NCBI RefSeq assembly: GCF_025558485.1
Contig: NZ_CP102930.1
Location: 2,480,001-2,544,000, forward strand
DNA: 64,000 bases
Source of the DNA: Bdellovibrio bacteriovorus
GTDB taxonomy: Bacteria; Bdellovibrionota; Bdellovibrionia; Bdellovibrionales; Bdellovibrionaceae
Direction of reading: 5' to 3'
The position numbers and the translations under genes were made by a program. Below are positions 19,614 to 28,306 of this stretch, in pieces. The stretch's first letter is position 1. Every line of letters starts with the position of its first letter. The notes below the pieces were generated by a model. The model worked only from the letters and a program-made list of their open reading frames with translations. It did not search any database and was not told where the DNA came from.

Positions 19614-21326
19614 CTACTTCGTCACCTTCTTCCCTTTTCCTTGTCTAACTACACCTACATAAATCACTAACAAGATGTGTGCTGCCACGAAAGCAGACAC
19701 ATACTCCACGCCCCCAGCACCAAAGCCGTAAGAATGAAGCCCCGCGCCAAGCACAAAGTTCACTCCATACCAAGCCATGATCACCAAAGAGAAAGTGATA
19801 ATTGCTGTCACTACCATTCCGAAGTGCTTCAACATCCCCGCATAGCGCGCGTGAAGAACCGCGAGATAACCCAAAAGCGCGATCAAAGCCCAAGTTTCCT
19901 TCGGGTCCCAGCCCCAGAAACGGCCCCATGAGTAATCCGCCCAGATACCGCCAAGAATAATTCCCGGCGCCAGGAACGCGACACCGATTTGCATCGCACG
20001 ATAAATACTCATAGTGATCGCTTTGATCTGCGGCTGGAATTTTTCCTCGCCACGCAGATAGTAAATCAAACCAATATCCCCCAAGCCGAACGCCAGGAAG
20101 AAAGCAGCGTAACTGATAGTGATAGTCATCACGTGAATGGTCAGCCAGTAGTTGCTGCGCAAAACCGGCTCCAAAGGTTGCAGGGTCGGATCTAAAACTG
20201 CCGGAGCAAAATCCGCAATCACCAGACCAAAAGCCCCCACCAAAGTCCCCGCCATCAGAATCAGACGATACTTATAGATAAACTCCAGCACGGCCGCAAA
20301 CAGCACGGTCCCCCAGGACACCCAAATCACTGTTTCATACATATTGGAAACAGGCGCGCGATCCATGATGTACATGCGCAGACCGAAGCCGTAGGTGTTC
20401 AAAGCAAAACCAATGGCAATCAGAACCCAGGCCACCTTCATCAGCGACTCTTTGCTTAATGTCCATACCAACAACAAAACCGTGAAAGCCAGGAAATAGA
20501 AAATATACGCCCAACGGAATGGGTGGAAATCATTGTAGTGAACTTCCGCGGCAATTTTGCCACCCACTGTGTACAAAGATGGATTTTCCGCTTTGGCCAC
20601 CTCTTCAAACTTCACCACAGCTTCATCCAAAGCCTTGCCGGAAGCACTCAGATCACCTTCAGAGGCAATCGCCCCCAAGTGAGTCACAAAGGCCTTGGTT
20701 ACATCCAGGAATTTTTCCTGCAACGGTTCCGGCAAATCCGCCACCGCGATCCACGCATCGCCCTCTTTGGGCGGAGCCACTTTCATCATGCGGCCTGCCG
20801 CAATTTCCTGGAAGATGAAGAATTGATTTTCCAAACGCTGCAAAGCCTGGAAGTAAGGGTCCAGCTTTTCCTTGGTTTCACGCTTGGCCTGAAGCTCCTG
20901 ACGAAGCAGAGTGAAGCGATCTCCGGCAAACAATTCCGCCCCGGTGAAGTAGCGCTGGTCATTTGGCAGATTCAACGCCTTCAAGACCTGATGGTTGCGC
21001 ACTTCAAAGATTTTTTTTCCTTCCCAAGCCTGCGGCGACAGCATCCAGGTCAAAACGATTTCGGTGGCATTGCGGCCTTCAAATTTCGTTTTACCATAAA
21101 TGATCTCCAACATTTCCTTCATCCAGGTCAAAACGATTTCGGTGGCATTGCGGCCTTCAAATTTCGTTTTACCATAAATGATCTCCAACATTTCCTTGGA
21201 GAAACTGTCATAGGGCTTGATACGGCCGCCATCCTGAACCGGCATGGACTTTAATGCGTCCCCCGGCTTGGCAACCGCCGCGAAGCTCACCAACAACGAT
21301 GCGATAACGAGCAATATTTTTTTCAT
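19614..21326 (-). CDS. ccsA: System II cytochrome c heme-attachment protein CcsA/ResC, with a 26-residue tandem duplication
   Basis: CcsA exports and presents heme for attachment to apocytochromes c, together with ResB/Ccs1. The 570-residue product has a signal-like N-terminus, a periplasmic region of about 230 residues, then eight or so membrane helices. The heme-handling WWD-type motif is WGRFWGWDPKETWALI, and HYNDFH and VHVMTI-type His segments flank it. Residues of the form EMLEII...LTWMK occur twice in a row (about 45-96) because of an exact 78-bp duplication, so the normal length would be 544. The duplication is in frame and in the periplasmic part, so function may survive. The start overlaps resB by ATGA. 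Confidence 0.9.
   Translation of the reverse strand: MKKILLVIASLLVSFAAVAKPGDALKSMPVQDGGRIKPYDSFSKEMLEIIYGKTKFEGRNATEIVLTWMKEMLEIIYGKTKFEGRNATEIVLTWMLSPQAWEGKKIFEVRNHQVLKALNLPNDQRYFTGAELFAGDRFTLLRQELQAKRETKEKLDPYFQALQRLENQFFIFQEIAAGRMMKVAPPKEGDAWIAVADLPEPLQEKFLDVTKAFVTHLGAIASEGDLSASGKALDEAVVKFEEVAKAENPSLYTVGGKIAAEVHYNDFHPFRWAYIFYFLAFTVLLLVWTLSKESLMKVAWVLIAIGFALNTYGFGLRMYIMDRAPVSNMYETVIWVSWGTVLFAAVLEFIYKYRLILMAGTLVGAFGLVIADFAPAVLDPTLQPLEPVLRSNYWLTIHVMTITISYAAFFLAFGLGDIGLIYYLRGEEKFQPQIKAITMSIYRAMQIGVAFLAPGIILGGIWADYSWGRFWGWDPKETWALIALLGYLAVLHARYAGMLKHFGMVVTAIITFSLVIMAWYGVNFVLGAGLHSYGFGAGGVEYVSAFVAAHILLVIYVGVVRQGKGKKVTK
21042..21197. repeat. Exact tandem duplication, 2 x 78 bp, inside ccsA
   Basis: 21042-21119 and 21120-21197 are identical at every base, and the match stops exactly at both outer edges. 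The perfect identity implies a very recent event, or an assembly artefact. It keeps the reading frame. Confidence 0.97.
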
Positions 21327-22720
21327 TCGTTCTTCCCTGCCCCTTTGCTACGAGCGAGTTTGAAATCCAGATGCTTAAACCACATTAACAAAACAATTCC
21401 CAATGACAGCACCAGAGACCCCAGATACTTCAGGAAACGGCCCGGATCATGATTCACTGAAAAGATGGAAGCCACCGGACGGCCTTCCTCTTCCTGGAAA
21501 CTGGCCTGATAAACTGTCAGACCTTTGTATTTCAAAGGTTCATTCATCGAGATCAGATGTTCACCCAGGTCCGGAACCTCGACAACACTTTCGTAGGCTG
21601 CAGCTCTCATCGTGCCCTGATAGCGGGCCACATTGAAGCTTTTCAATTTCAACGGGAAGTTGATGTCGATACGACGATTGCCATAGGTCAAAAGATAGAC
21701 CGCATTATTCGTGAACAACTTCACCATATCATTCAACAGCACCCAGTGTTCTTTGCCGTCAAAGATGATCTTCACTGCCGAAGTCGTCAGCGGTGTCGGA
21801 CGTTCCATGTCCTTCAAATCCCAGTCTTCAATCGCAGCAGGCAGGAAACGCAGAACACGGAACTGCAAAGCCATTTTAAAGCCCGGATCAAAGACATCGC
21901 CTTCTTTCACAAAACCCTTTTTCAAAGGTTTTGCAGAATCCTTTTGGAAAACCACATAACGAAGCCCGTCTTTTTCCGGAGTCAGAAACACTTCATTGGC
22001 ACCACGAGGCTTTTCCGGCGCTGGCCCCAGGAAAATCTGGGCCGGGCCGAAGTTATGACTGGCCAGTGCATTTGGTTTTTTCTGCACGATCCATTCAATC
22101 ACATTCACGTTGTCATTCTGCAACTGGAAGCGCAGACCCGCACCCGCTTTACCCGCCTCCCCTTCAATAACCTTGCGTGAAGGAACGACATATTTTTTAT
22201 AATCCACAACTTTGATCTCGCCCTCATAGGCCGGAATGACAAAGGGCTTTTCGACAGTCGGAGGATGGCGGAAGAAGTCCACTTCCTGTTCCATCGTTTT
22301 GGAATAGCGGTCCCCATCGAAAGAGGTGTAAACCACCATGTCTGTTTCTGCTGTCTGGACGAAATTGTTGCTTTCACCAATACCAACACGCATGGAACCA
22401 TCCAGGCCCCACTGCCATGTCATCCAGGAACCGGCCAGCAGAATAATAATTCCGATGTGTGCCAGCACGAAAGCGACATGACGTTTTTTCCAAGGCAGAC
22501 GATCCACCATCACCGCAGTCAGATTGATCACCAACAGCCCCAGCACGCTGTACATGTACCAAGTGTCGTAAACTAATTTTTTTGCGGCGTAAGCATCGTA
22601 TTTGGCTTCAACAAAAGTTCCAACCGCCGTGATGGCGGCCATGGACACGATAATAAAAACGGCCAGTTTCAAGGAAGCCAAGGGCTTGTTGATTCTTTTT
22701 AAAAGAGACTTTTGAGACAT
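21323..22720 (-). CDS. resB: System II cytochrome c biogenesis protein ResB/Ccs1
   Basis: ResB binds apocytochrome c and works with CcsA in heme ligation at the periplasmic face. The 465-residue protein has membrane helices at about 19-37, 57-75 and 82-101, a large periplasmic domain, and a final helix at about 430-450, as is typical. SLKLAVFIIVSMAAITAVGTF is the usual first helix. The C-terminal domain carries EPLKYKGLTVYQASF, a conserved ResB block. It is translationally coupled to ccsA, and both lie just upstream of the pentaheme actA. No regulatory site was recognised in the 105-bp upstream gap. Confidence 0.93.
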   Translation of the reverse strand: MSQKSLLKRINKPLASLKLAVFIIVSMAAITAVGTFVEAKYDAYAAKKLVYDTWYMYSVLGLLVINLTAVMVDRLPWKKRHVAFVLAHIGIIILLAGSWMTWQWGLDGSMRVGIGESNNFVQTAETDMVVYTSFDGDRYSKTMEQEVDFFRHPPTVEKPFVIPAYEGEIKVVDYKKYVVPSRKVIEGEAGKAGAGLRFQLQNDNVNVIEWIVQKKPNALASHNFGPAQIFLGPAPEKPRGANEVFLTPEKDGLRYVVFQKDSAKPLKKGFVKEGDVFDPGFKMALQFRVLRFLPAAIEDWDLKDMERPTPLTTSAVKIIFDGKEHWVLLNDMVKLFTNNAVYLLTYGNRRIDINFPLKLKSFNVARYQGTMRAAAYESVVEVPDLGEHLISMNEPLKYKGLTVYQASFQEEEGRPVASIFSVNHDPGRFLKYLGSLVLSLGIVLLMWFKHLDFKLARSKGAGKNE

Positions 22721-22825
22721 AGCGTGTCTTATTCCAAACCTTATTGAGAGCCAGTTGATATTTTCCGTTAGCTATCAATAATTTAGATCGGCTTTTAAGA
22801 CCACGCTTTTTGGCTTTTCGACGCC

Positions 22826-23635
22826 CTACATTATGTGCAGCAAATTGTTGCGGACATAACTCACAGCTGCGAGCAGTTTTTCCTGCACCTTGCGAGCTTC
22901 GTCGGGCTTGAGTTTTTTAGTCTTTTCATCCATGTACAAAGAGCGATTCAGCTCCACCTGCAGTGTATGCTGTTCGCGCTTTGGATCACCATACTGCTCT
23001 GTGACACGGCCACCAAAGTACGGCCAGTTGTAGCCAACTTTAAAACCTGCTGTCGCATAGGCCGCAATCACCAGATCCTTGAAGCGCGGGTCACAGCTTT
23101 TTCCTTTACTGTCGCTGACAACGATATCGGCTCTCAATTCACCCGGATCGCGATGTTCACTGGTACCAACAGAGGGCATACTGTGGGCATCGATGTGATA
23201 AGTCTTCGTAAATCCTTGCGCGTGGAGATCTGAATAAAGCTTACGAACTCCGGCATGGAAGGGTTCATACACCAGCTTTACCAGTTCATCGTGGATCTGC
23301 TGGGGCATTGGACCCGGCATCAGTTGATGCTTGTAAGTCGTGATGACCCAGTGGAATCCGCGGTTGTGCATCCCCGCCGGGTTGGCGTTACCGATCACCG
23401 AACTTGCGTCCACGTCTTCTGGCACACGGTTTAAATCCGCTGCATAACGATGCCATTCGGTTTTCACGAAGGGAATTTTCAGTTTGTGCAAAGTGGGTTC
23501 ATACAAAAAGTCCACATAACGATCGACGTCGCACATCAGAACTTCTTCCGGCAAAGTGTTCAGCCACGGAGCCTGCTCCGGAACTTTTTCACCAGAATGG
23601 GGGATCGTCACAATCAAGGGTACTTCATTCGCCAT
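22826..23635 (-). CDS. N-formylglutamate amidohydrolase family protein
   Basis: The family (HutG/FGase) cleaves N-formyl-L-glutamate to glutamate and formate, the last step of one histidine-degradation route. Of 269 residues, the N-terminus has VTIPHSGEKVP and CDVDRYVDFLYEP, and the middle has EWHRYAADLNR and YHIDAHSMPS; His and Asp/Glu in these blocks are the likely metal ligands. ATG 23635 was preferred over GTG 23647 because similarity begins with VPLIVTIPHSGE. No other hut genes are nearby, so the true substrate could be another formyl- or acyl-amino acid or peptide, plausible for a prey-digesting cell. Confidence 0.85.
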   Translation of the reverse strand: MANEVPLIVTIPHSGEKVPEQAPWLNTLPEEVLMCDVDRYVDFLYEPTLHKLKIPFVKTEWHRYAADLNRVPEDVDASSVIGNANPAGMHNRGFHWVITTYKHQLMPGPMPQQIHDELVKLVYEPFHAGVRKLYSDLHAQGFTKTYHIDAHSMPSVGTSEHRDPGELRADIVVSDSKGKSCDPRFKDLVIAAYATAGFKVGYNWPYFGGRVTEQYGDPKREQHTLQVELNRSLYMDEKTKKLKPDEARKVQEKLLAAVSYVRNNLLHIM

Positions 23636-23701
23636 AAACACTCTCACTTCTTGACCTGATAGACCTTAAACGTGACACTAAAAGCATAAAGGGTCAAATC
23701 T

Positions 23702-24277
23702 ATGACGAATGCTCCCAAGGCAAAAATTTATACGCGCACCGGCGACAAAGGAAACACCCGCTTGGTGGATGGCTCCTGCGTCGAAAAATTCAATCCGCGC
23801 GTGGAGGCCTATGGGACCGTGGATGAATTAAACAGCTATTTGGGTGTGGTGCGTTCTCATCTGGAACCCCACCCTGCCATGTCAACACTCAATGCCTCTT
23901 TGGAGAAAATCCAAAACGAGCTGTTCAACATTGGCAGTCTGCTGGCGACTGAAAAAGATGAGGTCTTCAAACTTTTACCGGCAATCACCGACGAACAGAT
24001 CCGTTATCTGGAAACACAAATTGATGAACTGACCGTCGAACTTCCCGAACTGCGCAACTTCATTCTGCCCGCAGGTCACCCGGCGGCGGCGCACCTGCAT
24101 GTGGCGCGCACACTGTGCCGTCGCAGTGAACGTCGTTCTGCGGAAATTGCCGTGCATGACGAACGCTACAGTCAGACTTTACAGTACCTCAATCGCCTGA
24201 GTGATTATCTTTTCGTGGCGGCTCGCTGGGCCAACCAGAAAAATGGCGTGACTGACGTTCTTTGGAAGAAGACCTAG
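23702..24277 (+). CDS. Cob(I)alamin adenosyltransferase, PduO type
   Basis: The 191-residue enzyme makes adenosylcobalamin from ATP and cob(I)alamin. The N-terminal signature TRTGDKGNTRLVDG (about 11-24) is the ATP-binding P-loop-like segment of the PduO class. The C-terminal part has VARTLCRRSERR and LNRLSDYLFVAARWAN, the standard helices of the trimeric fold. The length is normal. An AAAGGG site precedes the ATG. The next gene starts directly after its stop codon, so the two are likely co-transcribed. It presumably supports salvage of B12 for a mutase or B12-dependent ribonucleotide reductase located elsewhere. Confidence 0.93.
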   Translation: MTNAPKAKIYTRTGDKGNTRLVDGSCVEKFNPRVEAYGTVDELNSYLGVVRSHLEPHPAMSTLNASLEKIQNELFNIGSLLATEKDEVFKLLPAITDEQIRYLETQIDELTVELPELRNFILPAGHPAAAHLHVARTLCRRSERRSAEIAVHDERYSQTLQYLNRLSDYLFVAARWANQKNGVTDVLWKKT

Positions 24278-25408
24278 ATGAAGCTTGAGATTGCCAAACC
24301 CGAGGACTCTAAAGCACTGGTTGAGTTCTATAAAAGTTTTCCGCTAAAAGGCCTGGTTGAAATCAAGATTGATCGCGATGGCGATTTCTTTGCCCCTTAT
24401 GAGGTGCAGGCCGAACAATATCTGACTTACCAGTTAAAAGATGACGAAGGAAAGATCGAGGGCATGGCCAGCTTCGTGGTTCGCGATGTCTTGCTTGGTG
24501 GAAATATCACCAAAGTGGCTTTCGGTCGTGATCTGCGGATTTCTTCAAACCGCCGTGCGGTTTTGGAATGGTCACAGCACTTTTTGCCCGTCATGAACGA
24601 AGTGTCGCAAACTTTGGGCAGCAAATATCTGTTTTCGGTGATGAGCATGGCTGATGTCCAGGCCTTGAATGCCTTTGTCCGTCCTCGCACCTTAAAGCGT
24701 CCTCTTCCCAACTATCACCTGTTCCGCCGCTTTAACATGGTGTCGGTGCATGGACGGCTGCCGTGGGCGAAAAATCCGCTGCCTCACTTGCGCATGCGCC
24801 GGGGCAGTCTGGCGAATGTGGATGCATTGATTTACTACATCACCCAGAAATCCCGCCAGCGGGATCTGGCAACCGCGTGGGATGTGCCCAGCTTCTTTGA
24901 CAAACTGGAACGCTGGAAGGGCCTGAAGCTGGAAGATTTCATCATCGCCTTTGACAAGAATGAAAACATTGTCGGCTGCGTGGCTCCGTGGACTGCCGGA
25001 GGCATGCAGGAATTTATTCCGATGCAGTATTCCCTGCGCGCGCACAACTTCCGTCAGTTCCTGAAGTTCGGCAAAATGCTGGGCTGGACACGCACTTTGA
25101 CGAAGCCTTATTCCCGTCTGAAAATTGAAGCCGGGTTTAATTTCAAATATTTGAACTTCCTGTTTGCCGATAACGGTGACATTTTTGAAAGCCTTCTGTG
25201 GAAGGCCTTTGATGATGCCAAGGAAAATGAGTTCCTGCTTTACACGCAAACTCGTTCTGAGTTTATCTATCGCCGTCCCCGCAACTGGATTTCTGCCAAG
25301 ATGCCTTTCGGAGTTTATCTGCTGCTGCCACCCGACGGCGAAGTGCCGGCCTTCCTGCACCCGAACAATGAAAACCCCGTGGAGATTGAACCGTTCTTTG
25401 CTTTGTAA
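24278..25408 (+). CDS. GNAT-like acyltransferase-family protein of unknown substrate
   Basis: The 376-residue soluble protein starts with a GNAT-like fold: MKLEIAKPEDSKALVEFYKSFP, then a beta strand GMASFVVRDVLLGG and FGRDLRISSNRRAVLEW, which resembles an acetyl-CoA-binding arm. The second half (about 200-376) repeats a similar fold, with IVGCVAPWTAGGMQEFIPM, so this may be a tandem GNAT. I do not recognise a named member. It starts immediately after the adenosyltransferase stop codon, and its own stop abuts the stop of the convergent norF-like gene. No membrane segment or signal peptide is present. Confidence 0.7.
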   Translation: MKLEIAKPEDSKALVEFYKSFPLKGLVEIKIDRDGDFFAPYEVQAEQYLTYQLKDDEGKIEGMASFVVRDVLLGGNITKVAFGRDLRISSNRRAVLEWSQHFLPVMNEVSQTLGSKYLFSVMSMADVQALNAFVRPRTLKRPLPNYHLFRRFNMVSVHGRLPWAKNPLPHLRMRRGSLANVDALIYYITQKSRQRDLATAWDVPSFFDKLERWKGLKLEDFIIAFDKNENIVGCVAPWTAGGMQEFIPMQYSLRAHNFRQFLKFGKMLGWTRTLTKPYSRLKIEAGFNFKYLNFLFADNGDIFESLLWKAFDDAKENEFLLYTQTRSEFIYRRPRNWISAKMPFGVYLLLPPDGEVPAFLHPNNENPVEIEPFFAL

Positions 25409-25615
25409 TTAATGAAGCAGATAAATGACCATAAAAAACATGCCGATCCCTGCTGATCCCAGCAGGCCCCAGTATTTGGCGGTTTTTAGCTCCATAAAAA
25501 ACCAGAAAATCAAAAGGGCTTTCAAAAGTGCCAGCAATAAAAGCGCTGGAAATGAGGACGTAAAAGCCGTCATTGCCACCAAAGCCACCAGTATCAGTAA
25601 AATCAGGAAGTTCAT
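25409..25615 (-). CDS. NorF / cytochrome oxidase subunit IV-like small membrane protein
   Basis: The 68-residue protein is almost entirely hydrophobic, with two membrane helices, a cytosolic ELKTAKYWGLL segment and a third short helix. This matches the prokaryotic subunit IV family that accompanies subunit III-like NorE. Its ATG directly follows the norE-like stop (TGAATG), so translation is coupled. It probably helps assemble or stabilise a heme-copper NO reductase or oxidase encoded elsewhere. The small size limits certainty. Confidence 0.75.
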   Translation of the reverse strand: MNFLILLILVALVAMTAFTSSFPALLLLALLKALLIFWFFMELKTAKYWGLLGSAGIGMFFMVIYLLH

Positions 25616-26194
25616 TCAAGGTCTCCAGAAAAACAGCGGAAAGATCATCACCCAAATCACGTCACACAGATGCCAGAACAGCACGCCCGAGGCAAAAAAG
25701 CGGGAGCTTTCCTCGGACTCTTTTTCATTCTTCAAATAGGCAAACAGAATATAAAGTAAAATTCCCACCGCCACCAGAACATGGGCAAAGTGAAAGGTCA
25801 TAATGCCCCAGTAAAAAAGCCAGAAATCATCCCTGGCAAAATCAAATCCCTGCGTACTGAGCGCTCCTAGATCCTGCCACTTGTGGTGTAAAAACAAAAA
25901 GCCCGCGCCAATGGCGGCAACCAGTCCTGCAACCGCCCTTTTTGAGCGCTTCTTTTCAGAGTATTTGATAAATTCCGCGGCGAAATATCCACCCGCCAAA
26001 AGAAACAGGGTTGCAGTGATACCTGATTGCAGATTCAGATGTTTTGCCGAGCTGAGAAAAAGATCTTTTTCCCTGACCCGGAAAAGTGCGCATGCGACGA
26101 TCAGGCCTGCGAAGACCAGAAATTCATTTAGTAAAATCAGCCACATCAAAAATGTGCCGGGAAGCTTTTGCAGAGATAATTTACTTTCGATCAT
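25616..26194 (-). CDS. Heme-copper oxidase subunit III family, NorE-like
   Basis: From ATG 26194 (192 residues; TTG 26203 would add three) the product has five or more membrane helices: MWLILLNEFLVFAGLIVACALF, ITATLFLLAGGYFAAEF, AVAGLVAAIGAGFLF, FHFAHVLVAVGILLYILFAY and LFWHLCDVIWVMIFPLFFW. TFHFAHVLVAVG and FWHLCDVIWVMIFP are the standard subunit III / NorE signatures. The ending on WRP is also typical. It is shorter than classical CoxC (about 260), which favours NorE. The FNR/DNR-like palindrome just upstream supports a role in NO or low-oxygen respiration. Confidence 0.82.
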   Translation of the reverse strand: MIESKLSLQKLPGTFLMWLILLNEFLVFAGLIVACALFRVREKDLFLSSAKHLNLQSGITATLFLLAGGYFAAEFIKYSEKKRSKRAVAGLVAAIGAGFLFLHHKWQDLGALSTQGFDFARDDFWLFYWGIMTFHFAHVLVAVGILLYILFAYLKNEKESEESSRFFASGVLFWHLCDVIWVMIFPLFFWRP

Positions 26195-26229
26195 GCCCGA
26201 CAAATTATCCGAAAGTTCCCGGGCAAACC

Positions 26230-26243
26230 TTGATCCGGATCAT
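26230..26243. promoter_or_regulatory. FNR/DNR/NNR-like palindrome upstream of the norE-like gene
   Basis: TTGAT-CCGG-ATCAT is an almost perfect match to the Crp/Fnr-family consensus TTGAT-N4-ATCAA. It lies 35 bp before the norE-like ATG and 101 bp before the HNH remnant. A site so close to the start would act as class II only if the mRNA is nearly leaderless; repression or control of the divergent side are alternatives. Confidence 0.6.
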
Positions 26244-26344
26244 TTTCAGGATTTTTAGCCGGGGCTCTCAGTATTTAGCTGTGGCTAAGAGCAACATCCA
26301 ACCACTGGAACACCTCTTCAGATTTTTTTGATCAGGAGGTTGTT

Positions 26345-26629
26345 ATGGATTTATCTCAAGTTTCCAATCATGAATTATTAAATCGCGTCGAGAAGCTGTC
26401 GCGCACGGAACGTAAGATCACTTATTTGATTCTGTGGCATATTGTAGAAGTGGAAACGCGAGCTTTGCTGAAAAAGGTCGGCCATCAATGCGAGTACATT
26501 CACAGAACCACGGGGCGCTGTCAAAGCAGGCAGTCTGGCCGACCTCTACCGCCGCTTTTGGGCACTTGGACACCTGTGGGGGGCTTAAAACCACCGTATT
26601 TCTTGCCGTCCCGGCCTTGGAATTGCTGA
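26345..26629 (+). pseudogene. HNH endonuclease remnant (N-terminal helix region joined to start of HNH)
   Basis: A strong AGGAGG site precedes the ATG. The first 38 residues (MDLSQVSNHELLNRVEKLSR then a helix ending EVETR) match the N-terminus of the multicopy HNH proteins seen in Bdellovibrio-type genomes, as I recall them. The next visible part, GHQCEYIHRTTGRCQSRQ, matches the beginning of the HNH domain itself, where a DH-I-P-x-x-x-GG-x-x-x-x-NL-x-x-LC-x-x-HN block should follow. The intervening 200 or more residues and the catalytic HNH residues are absent, and the rest is out of frame. So this is a scar of a once-mobile or multicopy gene. Confidence 0.6.
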
Positions 26630-26639
26630 ATAAAAGCAC

Positions 26640-28304
26640 ATGGGATTGATGTATAAAAAATATCTCAATTTGAGACAGTTCTGCCGACTTCTTTTTACCG
26701 GAGTCCTGGGCCTTTCTTTAACCGCCACCGCCGCGGACAAGACCCCCAATCTGGGGAACAATAACATCACCTCTGCCGATAAAATTGCACTGACCCTGAT
26801 TAGCAAGCTACCTAATTCCGGGGTTAAAGCCGGACTGCAACGCTACTATTCCATTCTGTCTTTGAAATCATACACGGATGACGCCGAAGTCGCGGTTTCC
26901 AACACCGGGCTGGCTTTGTTCTTTGAACAACATTTCAATCAAAACAAATGTTTTTCTGAAAATGCCTATAAGTTCTATCGCGATCTGCGCCTGAACACGC
27001 GTCAACAACAGGCTGCGTTTACAGACAGCAGCCGTCACCGCCGCCCCAGCCTGGGGGATGTGGCCGGAAGAAATCGCACTGATTTGAAGCCGGGCTGGCT
27101 GTATGAAAAAGCCCTGCAGTATTCCAACGGAAATCCCAATGCCGCCATCAGTTTGATTGGCATGTGCGGGCACGATGACAAAAACCAGGGGCATTTCGCC
27201 AATCAGGATGTCGAAATCCAATTGCAAAAGAAAACCAGTTTTTTACATTATTGCAGGCACTTTTTGTGTCGGCGTTTCATTTGTCTTTTTAATATTACCC
27301 CCTACTATGCCTATTGTTTTGGCATTGGCATGTATTGCATGTTTTTCTATTGGTGAAATGTTAGCGCTGCCATTTATAAACAATTTTGTTTATACCCGAA
27401 GTAATGATTATAACCGCGGACAATACGCTGGTGGATATACTTTAAGTTGGTCTATTCGCAAACCGTTTGCCCTTCACAGTATGCCGATTTCTATGTGGCG
27501 GGCGGTCTTTCCAAAACCTCTGACATTGCCGACGACTTGAAAAAGAAAATTTTAAGCATTCAATATCCCGGTAAAAAAGCCGTGCAAATTGCCGCTAAGA
27601 ATTATCACGTGATGGGTGCTGCCTTTATGACCTGTCAGATGATTGAAGCCGGACTGAATCCCCTGTTGGCTATTCAGGTGGAATCCATGGCGGCCAACCT
27701 GTATCGTGGTATTCGCCTGTGTCAAAGCATTGAAATTCCCGGCAATCTTTTCTGGGATTTACAGCGTCATCGCGAAGTCGCGTTCCGTCCCTTTGGAAAA
27801 ACGTTTGAAGAAATCGTTTTGGAAAAAGCCATGGATCGCGCCCGCAATAAAAAGTGCTCTGTCAAAGACACTCGCACCGATGCTCTTTGTCGCCTGCTGA
27901 AAGTGGTTGGGGCACCTGCTGACATCAGCCGACCGCAAATGGAAAAACGCACACAGGATCTGCTGACAAACTATATGGATGAAATGATTGCCAGTGGGCT
28001 TTATGCCTCATGGCACATCAGTGGTGAAGTGGCTGGCATCAGTCTGCCCTGTTCACAGGCCCAACTGTGGGGTCCACATCCATTCCTGCAATGGTTGATT
28101 TCAAACACCGAAGTTCATGTGAATATCTGCGGAAACGGTTTGACGATGGACGCTTGTCGTAAAGCCGTCAAAAAAATCCGTTCCTGGGAAGTGGACTTTG
28201 ACTGGACAGTTTCGCAGCATGTGGCCGGAGCCCGTTTTGCCGCGAAAGTCTGCAAACAATACCCCGAAGGCAGATCTTCCTTCGAGGCCTTCTGTAACAA
28301 ATAA
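26640..28304 (+). pseudogene. Exported protein of unknown function, interrupted by foreign DNA
   Basis: The first part (26640-27228) encodes a signal peptide ending TATAAD, then a helical protein with YSILSLKSYTDDAEVAVSN and LIGMCGHDDKNQG. The last part (from about 27450 to 28304) is in the same frame and continues with TVCPSQYADFYVAGGLSK, then AAKNYHVMGAAFMTCQMIEAG and several Cys pairs (for example LPCSQA, VNICGN, MDACRK), as in an exported, disulfide-bonded or lipoprotein-like product. Between them lies AT-rich sequence that introduces a stop at 27354-27356 in this frame. The intact gene would encode about 480 residues. I do not recognise the family; it may be specific to Bdellovibrio relatives. 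Either ATG (26640 or 26649) could be the start. Confidence 0.7.
27230..27450 (+). other. About 220-bp foreign insert: fragment of an MFS transporter gene
   Basis: The segment is about 35% GC by hand count, against roughly 50% on both sides. In a frame different from the host gene it reads KPVFYIIAGTFCVGVSF, then two hydrophobic helices, GEMLALPFINNF and SNDYNRGQYAGGYTLSWS. The last two are typical of the cytoplasmic loop between helices in MFS transporters, in a Bacteroidetes-like style. It has no start, stop, terminal repeats or target duplication that I can see, so it is not an IS. The edges are uncertain by about 10 bases. The length keeps the host frame. Confidence 0.75.
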
Positions 28305-28306
28305 AT

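Noticed and set aside
27230..27450. Insertion sequence or transposon end
   Set aside because: No terminal inverted repeats, target duplication or transposase fragments are visible.
27157..27540. A complete small MFS gene in the foreign insert
   Set aside because: Only about 70 residues are MFS-like; both ends of the frame are host sequence read out of frame, so it is a fragment.
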